Both the position numbers and the translations under genes were made by a program. A stretch of DNA of 64,000 nt, from positions 1 to 64,000 of the IMG/VR virus record IMGVR_UViG_3300028045_000012; one strand, 5' to 3'. The stretch's first letter is position 1. Every line of letters starts with the position of its first letter. Below the pieces are notes generated by a model. The model was not told where the DNA came from. It was given only the letters and a program-made list of their open reading frames with translations, and ran no database searches. Of this stretch, positions 60,337-64,000 are shown in pieces. The DNA is from a virus.

Positions 60337-63300
60337 TTATCTTACTTGTGTTAATTGAACTAATACACTACCCGTAAAACTAGGGTTAGATCCACTATTT
60401 TCTATTGCCTTACCTATTGTTCCAGCAGATGCAAAATTATTCGAAGTTGCTAAACCTGTGCTATTAGTTAATGGATAAACATTATTACCTATAGTTATTG
60501 CAGGACCATAATCTACATAATACTTTCCAAAGTGTGCAACAGATATATATGTTGATGTGCCAGATATTACATCACCAAATTCAACAACAACTCCACCTGT
60601 TACATTTCTATCTGCGGTAGAACCTGGATAACTAATGATAGGGAATTCAACACTACCTATAGTTGCTGGAGAAGATGTTATAAATACTATATGTCTAACA
60701 TCTACACTTTGCACTAAAGTATCTTCCACTGCTACAAACATTCCATCTGAAATCCATAACCCATAATCGCTTTTATATGTTTCAATAGTATTAGTTCTTA
60801 AATTAAAAATTTGAAAATTATTTGTTGGTGATGGGTAGGTACTATCTCTATCTACTTCATCATTAACGATACTATAACTACTACTCCCTGTTATTATATT
60901 ATTATTACTATCTAACCCTAAATTTGTGAAAGAACCATTACTATTTAATGATGTTATGTTTAAATTTGGTACATAAGTAGTATCATTAGTTGTCGCAGTT
61001 ATTCCTTGACCACCTAAAATAACACTTCTACTAACATTTGTATCTATTACATTTAAATTTCCACCTAATATGGCAGAAGAATTACCACTATTATTAATAT
61101 TATTGTCAACACCACCTAATATTGCAGAATAATCACCATAAACACCACTAGTTGTACCAGTAATAGTAAAATGTGTAAAAGCGGTACGTCCACTTGCAAT
61201 AGTACCACTTCCACCACCATGTGAATTATCACCACTTGCAATTGTACTATTATTTTGGGCATGTGATCGACTACCACTCGCAATAGTACTACTACCTTCA
61301 GCGTGTGAGAAAACACCACTTGCAACACCACTTCCTTCTGCGTGTGAAAAATCATTACTAGCTACTGAACCTTCTCCTTCAGCGTGTGACCCTGTACCAC
61401 TTGCAGTTGTACCTTGACCTTCAGCATGTGAATGATCACCACTTGCAATAGTAACATTACCTTCAGCGTGTGATGATATACCACTTGCAAGAGTTAACCA
61501 ACCTTCAGCATGTGAATACGCAGTAGATGCCGTAGTACTAAAACCCTCTGAATGTGAAATTAATCCATTAGCAATAGTTAAGACTCCTTCAGCGTGACAC
61601 CCTATTCCACTTGCAATTGTTCCTGCCCCTTCAACATGACAATAAATTCCACTGGCAGTTGTTCCACTACCTTCAGCATGTGAATAATTACCACTCGCAA
61701 TTGTTAACTTACCTTCCGCATGTGAACCTTCGCCACTTGAAGTTGTACTAATACCTTCAGCGTGTGAACCTTCGCTACTTGCAATAGTTAAGTGACCTTC
61801 TGCGTGTGAATAATTAGTTGCAAAGGTTCCAACCCCTTCAGCATGTGAACCATTTCCAGCAGTTGTCCCGCTACCTTCAGCATGTGAATATAGTTCAGCA
61901 ATAGTTAAGACTCCTTCAGCATGTGAAAAATATCCAGCAGTTGTTCCAACACCTTCAGAATGTGAATAAATTCCAGCAGTTGTTCCACTACCTTCAGAAT
62001 GTGAAGTTTCACCAGAAGATATTGTTAAATATCCTTCCGCATGTGAATTTTCACCAGAAGAAATTGTTAGATATCCTTCCGCATGTGAATTAATACCACT
62101 CGCAATTGTTAAGAATCCTTCAGCATGTGAGTTAGGGGAATTTGCAAATGTTTGTCTACCTTCTGCATGAGAATAAACAGTACTTGCAGTTGTTAAGAAT
62201 CCTTCAGCGTGACAATATGCACCATTTGCAATAGTTAACCAACCTTCAGAATGTGAACCACCACTTGCAATTGTTCCAACACCTTCAGCATGAGCATAAG
62301 CACCAGCAGTTGTCCCACTACCTTCTACATGTGAATAATCACCACTTGCAGTTGTGTTTTTACCTTCAGAATATGAACCTTCACCACTTGCAATTGTTGT
62401 GTTACCCTTAGAATGTGAATAATCACCACTTGCAATAGTTAACCAACCTTCAGAATGTGATGCTATACCACTTGCAATAGTTAAGACTCCTTCAGCATGA
62501 GAATATGATGTAGTAGCGGATGTTTGAAAACCTTCACTATGTGAACCTTGACCACTAGATAGTGTTATATACCCTTCAGAATGCGAAATAAGTCCACTTG
62601 CAATTGTTCCAACACCTTCCGCATGAGAATAATCACCACTTGCAATAGTAACATTACCTTCAGAATGTGACACTAAACCACTTGCAGTTGTCCCACTACC
62701 TTCAGAATGTGAATTTTCACCAGAAGATATTGTTAAATACCCTTCAGAATGTGAATTTTCACCAGAAGATATTGTTAAATACCCTTCAGCGTGTGAACTT
62801 TGACCACTTGCAATAGTTAAGTGACCTTCTGCGTGTGAATAAAATCCGCTAGATAATGTTTCTCTACCTTCTGCGTGTGATGAAATAGAAGTTGCAGATG
62901 TTGATAAACCTTCACTATGAGATCCACCACCACTTGCAATTGTTCCACTACCTTCAGCATGTGTATAATTACCACTTGCAGTTGTACTAGTACCTTCAGA
63001 ATGCGAACCTTCGCCACTTGCAGTTGTACTAATACCTTCAGCGTGTGAACTTTGACCACTTGCAATAGTTAACTGACCTTCTGCGTGTGAAATATCACCA
63101 CTTGCAGTTGTAGTAAATCCTTCAGCGTGTGATGCTAAACCACTAGCAATTGTTAAATAATTTTGTGAAAACGCCCCTAAATTACCACTTGCAGTTGTTT
63201 GCAAACCAAATGCAGATGCGGAAGAACCAGTTGCGGAAGAACCACTATATTGTATATTATTATGTACTGTTATAGGAGAACAACCATATAAATTTGAAAT

Positions 63301-64000
63301 ATATAAATTAGTTATACAACTAGCAGATGTATTACCAGTAAATGTGTTACCTGATAAGGATGATAAATCTATAGGTGTTACAGAGGTATCATCATTTTTT
63401 TCTAATATTAAATTAAATCCGGTTAATGTACCACCAGTTACAAATGTATTAGTAGATGCACTTGACATAACACTCCATTCTGCATCACCATTTTCAGAGA
63501 CTTGTGTTAATACATAACCAATAGTCCCTAAAGATGCACCATTTGTAATTGATAATTTATTTGTTGTTAATCTACCATCTACAGTTGCATCTTCTTTTGA
63601 AGATATATAATCTAATGGGCCTTTATAGTCTAAAGTTCCCGCAGAAAAATTTTCTTGTGTTGCCGTTGTAAATCCACTATAAAGAGTTGTTGCGGTTGTT
63701 GTTGATATATCTGCAACATTAAAAAATGAATATGTTACACTATACCCAGTATATTGTGTACCAATATTATAATCACCTGTCATACCTGTTTGAGTTAAAG
63801 TCCAATAAGGTCCAACAATTTGTGTATTTGCACTAAAAATTGTTATAGGTAAAGTTAATCCTGAAGTAGTTCCCGAAAATAAAGGGTTAGTCCATGTTGT
63901 TGCACTATACCCACTAAATAACACATTATAGTTAGGTGATAAAATATTTGACACATCAAATAATGTTGTACCAGTATTCCCACTAAAAACTGCATTTTCT
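60337..64000 (-). CDS. Tail fibre with YadA-head-like repeats, N-terminus cut by window edge
   Basis: The frame is open through base 64000, so the N-terminus is outside; the GTG at 63954 that might look like a start is preceded in frame by coding sequence (FSGNTGTTLFD). About 1220 codons are present. Residues in the middle form ~47 tandem 14-residue units of the type S-H-[AS]-E-G-x-x-T-x-A-S-G-x-x, the pattern of the YadA/Hep_Hag head repeat that makes a left-handed trimeric beta-roll. The N-terminal part shares the CSPITVHNN-type motif with the 1047-residue fibre, and the C-terminal ~190 residues (YPSPTNNFQIFNLRTNTI onward) probably form the tip. Confidence 0.9.
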   Translation of the reverse strand, partial: ENAVFSGNTGTTLFDVSNILSPNYNVLFSGYSATTWTNPLFSGTTSGLTLPITIFSANTQIVGPYWTLTQTGMTGDYNIGTQYTGYSVTYSFFNVADISTTTATTLYSGFTTATQENFSAGTLDYKGPLDYISSKEDATVDGRLTTNKLSITNGASLGTIGYVLTQVSENGDAEWSVMSSASTNTFVTGGTLTGFNLILEKNDDTSVTPIDLSSLSGNTFTGNTSASCITNLYISNLYGCSPITVHNNIQYSGSSATGSSASAFGLQTTASGNLGAFSQNYLTIASGLASHAEGFTTTASGDISHAEGQLTIASGQSSHAEGISTTASGEGSHSEGTSTTASGNYTHAEGSGTIASGGGSHSEGLSTSATSISSHAEGRETLSSGFYSHAEGHLTIASGQSSHAEGYLTISSGENSHSEGYLTISSGENSHSEGSGTTASGLVSHSEGNVTIASGDYSHAEGVGTIASGLISHSEGYITLSSGQGSHSEGFQTSATTSYSHAEGVLTIASGIASHSEGWLTIASGDYSHSKGNTTIASGEGSYSEGKNTTASGDYSHVEGSGTTAGAYAHAEGVGTIASGGSHSEGWLTIANGAYCHAEGFLTTASTVYSHAEGRQTFANSPNSHAEGFLTIASGINSHAEGYLTISSGENSHAEGYLTISSGETSHSEGSGTTAGIYSHSEGVGTTAGYFSHAEGVLTIAELYSHAEGSGTTAGNGSHAEGVGTFATNYSHAEGHLTIASSEGSHAEGISTTSSGEGSHAEGKLTIASGNYSHAEGSGTTASGIYCHVEGAGTIASGIGCHAEGVLTIANGLISHSEGFSTTASTAYSHAEGWLTLASGISSHAEGNVTIASGDHSHAEGQGTTASGTGSHAEGEGSVASNDFSHAEGSGVASGVFSHAEGSSTIASGSRSHAQNNSTIASGDNSHGGGSGTIASGRTAFTHFTITGTTSGVYGDYSAILGGVDNNINNSGNSSAILGGNLNVIDTNVSRSVILGGQGITATTNDTTYVPNLNITSLNSNGSFTNLGLDSNNNIITGSSSYSIVNDEVDRDSTYPSPTNNFQIFNLRTNTIETYKSDYGLWISDGMFVAVEDTLVQSVDVRHIVFITSSPATIGSVEFPIISYPGSTADRNVTGGVVVEFGDVISGTSTYISVAHFGKYYVDYGPAITIGNNVYPLTNSTGLATSNNFASAGTIGKAIENSGSNPSFTGSVLVQLTQVR
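61190..63150 (-). repeat. About 47 tandem 42-base coding repeats
   Basis: The DNA repeats with a 42-base period, encoding the SHAEG units. A few units differ in length by one to three codons (for example GTTAGAYAHAEG, GTIASGGSHSEG, VLTIAELYSHAEG). Such arrays can expand or contract by recombination or slippage. Confidence 0.9.

Noticed and set aside
61190-63150. CRISPR-like regular repeat pattern
   Set aside because: The period is 42 bases, all in frame, and it encodes SHAEG units; there are no non-repeating spacers.
1-64000. tRNA genes
   Set aside because: I saw no cloverleaf-like stretch with a plausible T-arm in the gaps. A covariance-model search (tRNAscan) would be decisive.
63955-64000. 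GTG at 63954 as the true start of the repeat fibre
   Set aside because: The codons before it are open in frame and read as fibre-like sequence (FSGNTGTTLFDV), so the gene continues past the window.

Overview
The window is a piece of the genome of a large, AT-rich, T4-related myovirus (contractile-tailed phage). The evidence is a T4-type replisome (gp41-like helicase, RNase H/FEN-like exonuclease, UvsX recombinase, gp32 SSB with an exact H-X12-C-X8-C-X2-C zinc site, family B DNA polymerase), a gp18-like tail sheath, a gp19-like tail tube, gp26- and gp53-like baseplate proteins, a tape-measure-like protein and a set of repetitive tail fibres. Start codons follow A/T-rich leaders with no visible GGAGG-type Shine-Dalgarno, which would suit a Bacteroidota host; the host is inference only. 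No tRNA, rRNA, CRISPR, integrase or IS element was seen. Almost everything is on the minus strand. The exceptions are a small ribbon-helix-helix-like gene at 36.3 kb, a helicase and glutaredoxin pair at 49.1-52.3 kb, and a neck-like gene at 53.7-54.9 kb.

Layout. 0-8.5 kb: nucleotide, amino-acid and DNA metabolism (partial cytosine-C5 methyltransferase, AsnA, class II ribonucleotide reductase, helicase, exonuclease, UvsX, SSB), closed by a clear terminator. 8.6-23.5 kb: an acidic leader-bearing protein, unknown proteins, then large baseplate proteins, a tape-measure-like gene and a gp26-like gene with a possible programmed frameshift. 23.6-33.2 kb: an island of accessory proteins, with the tail tube gene embedded in it, that share a short basic or amphipathic N-terminus with an [L/I/F]-x-E motif. 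33.3-36.1 kb: tail sheath. 36.3-38.8 kb: patatin-like lipase, methyltransferase and small genes. 38.8-49.0 kb: fibre and lectin-like appendage genes and two virion proteins. 49.1-52.3 kb: intein-containing SNF2 helicase and glutaredoxin. 52.2-53.6 kb: second cluster of leader and repeat proteins. 53.7-57.7 kb: neck-like protein and DNA polymerase. 57.8-64 kb: more appendage genes, ending in a fibre with about 47 YadA-head-like 14-residue repeats that runs off the window.

Most notable: fourteen otherwise unrelated proteins begin with the same kind of short N-terminal segment, resembling the capsid-targeting and prohead-protease signals of T4 internal head proteins. I suggest they form a modular set of proteins packaged in the head and possibly injected into the host. 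Among them are five proteins built of a 21-residue YD/MORN-like repeat, a protein with a peptidoglycan-binding domain, one with a pretoxin-like hydrophobic region, and a pair sharing a duplicated 90-bp leader on different bodies. Other points are two 83-bp near-identical palindrome-rich repeats at 31.35-31.53 kb, an intein splitting the Walker A motif of the SNF2 helicase, and a recurrent TATTTAT-centred motif upstream of structural and leader genes but not upstream of replication genes.
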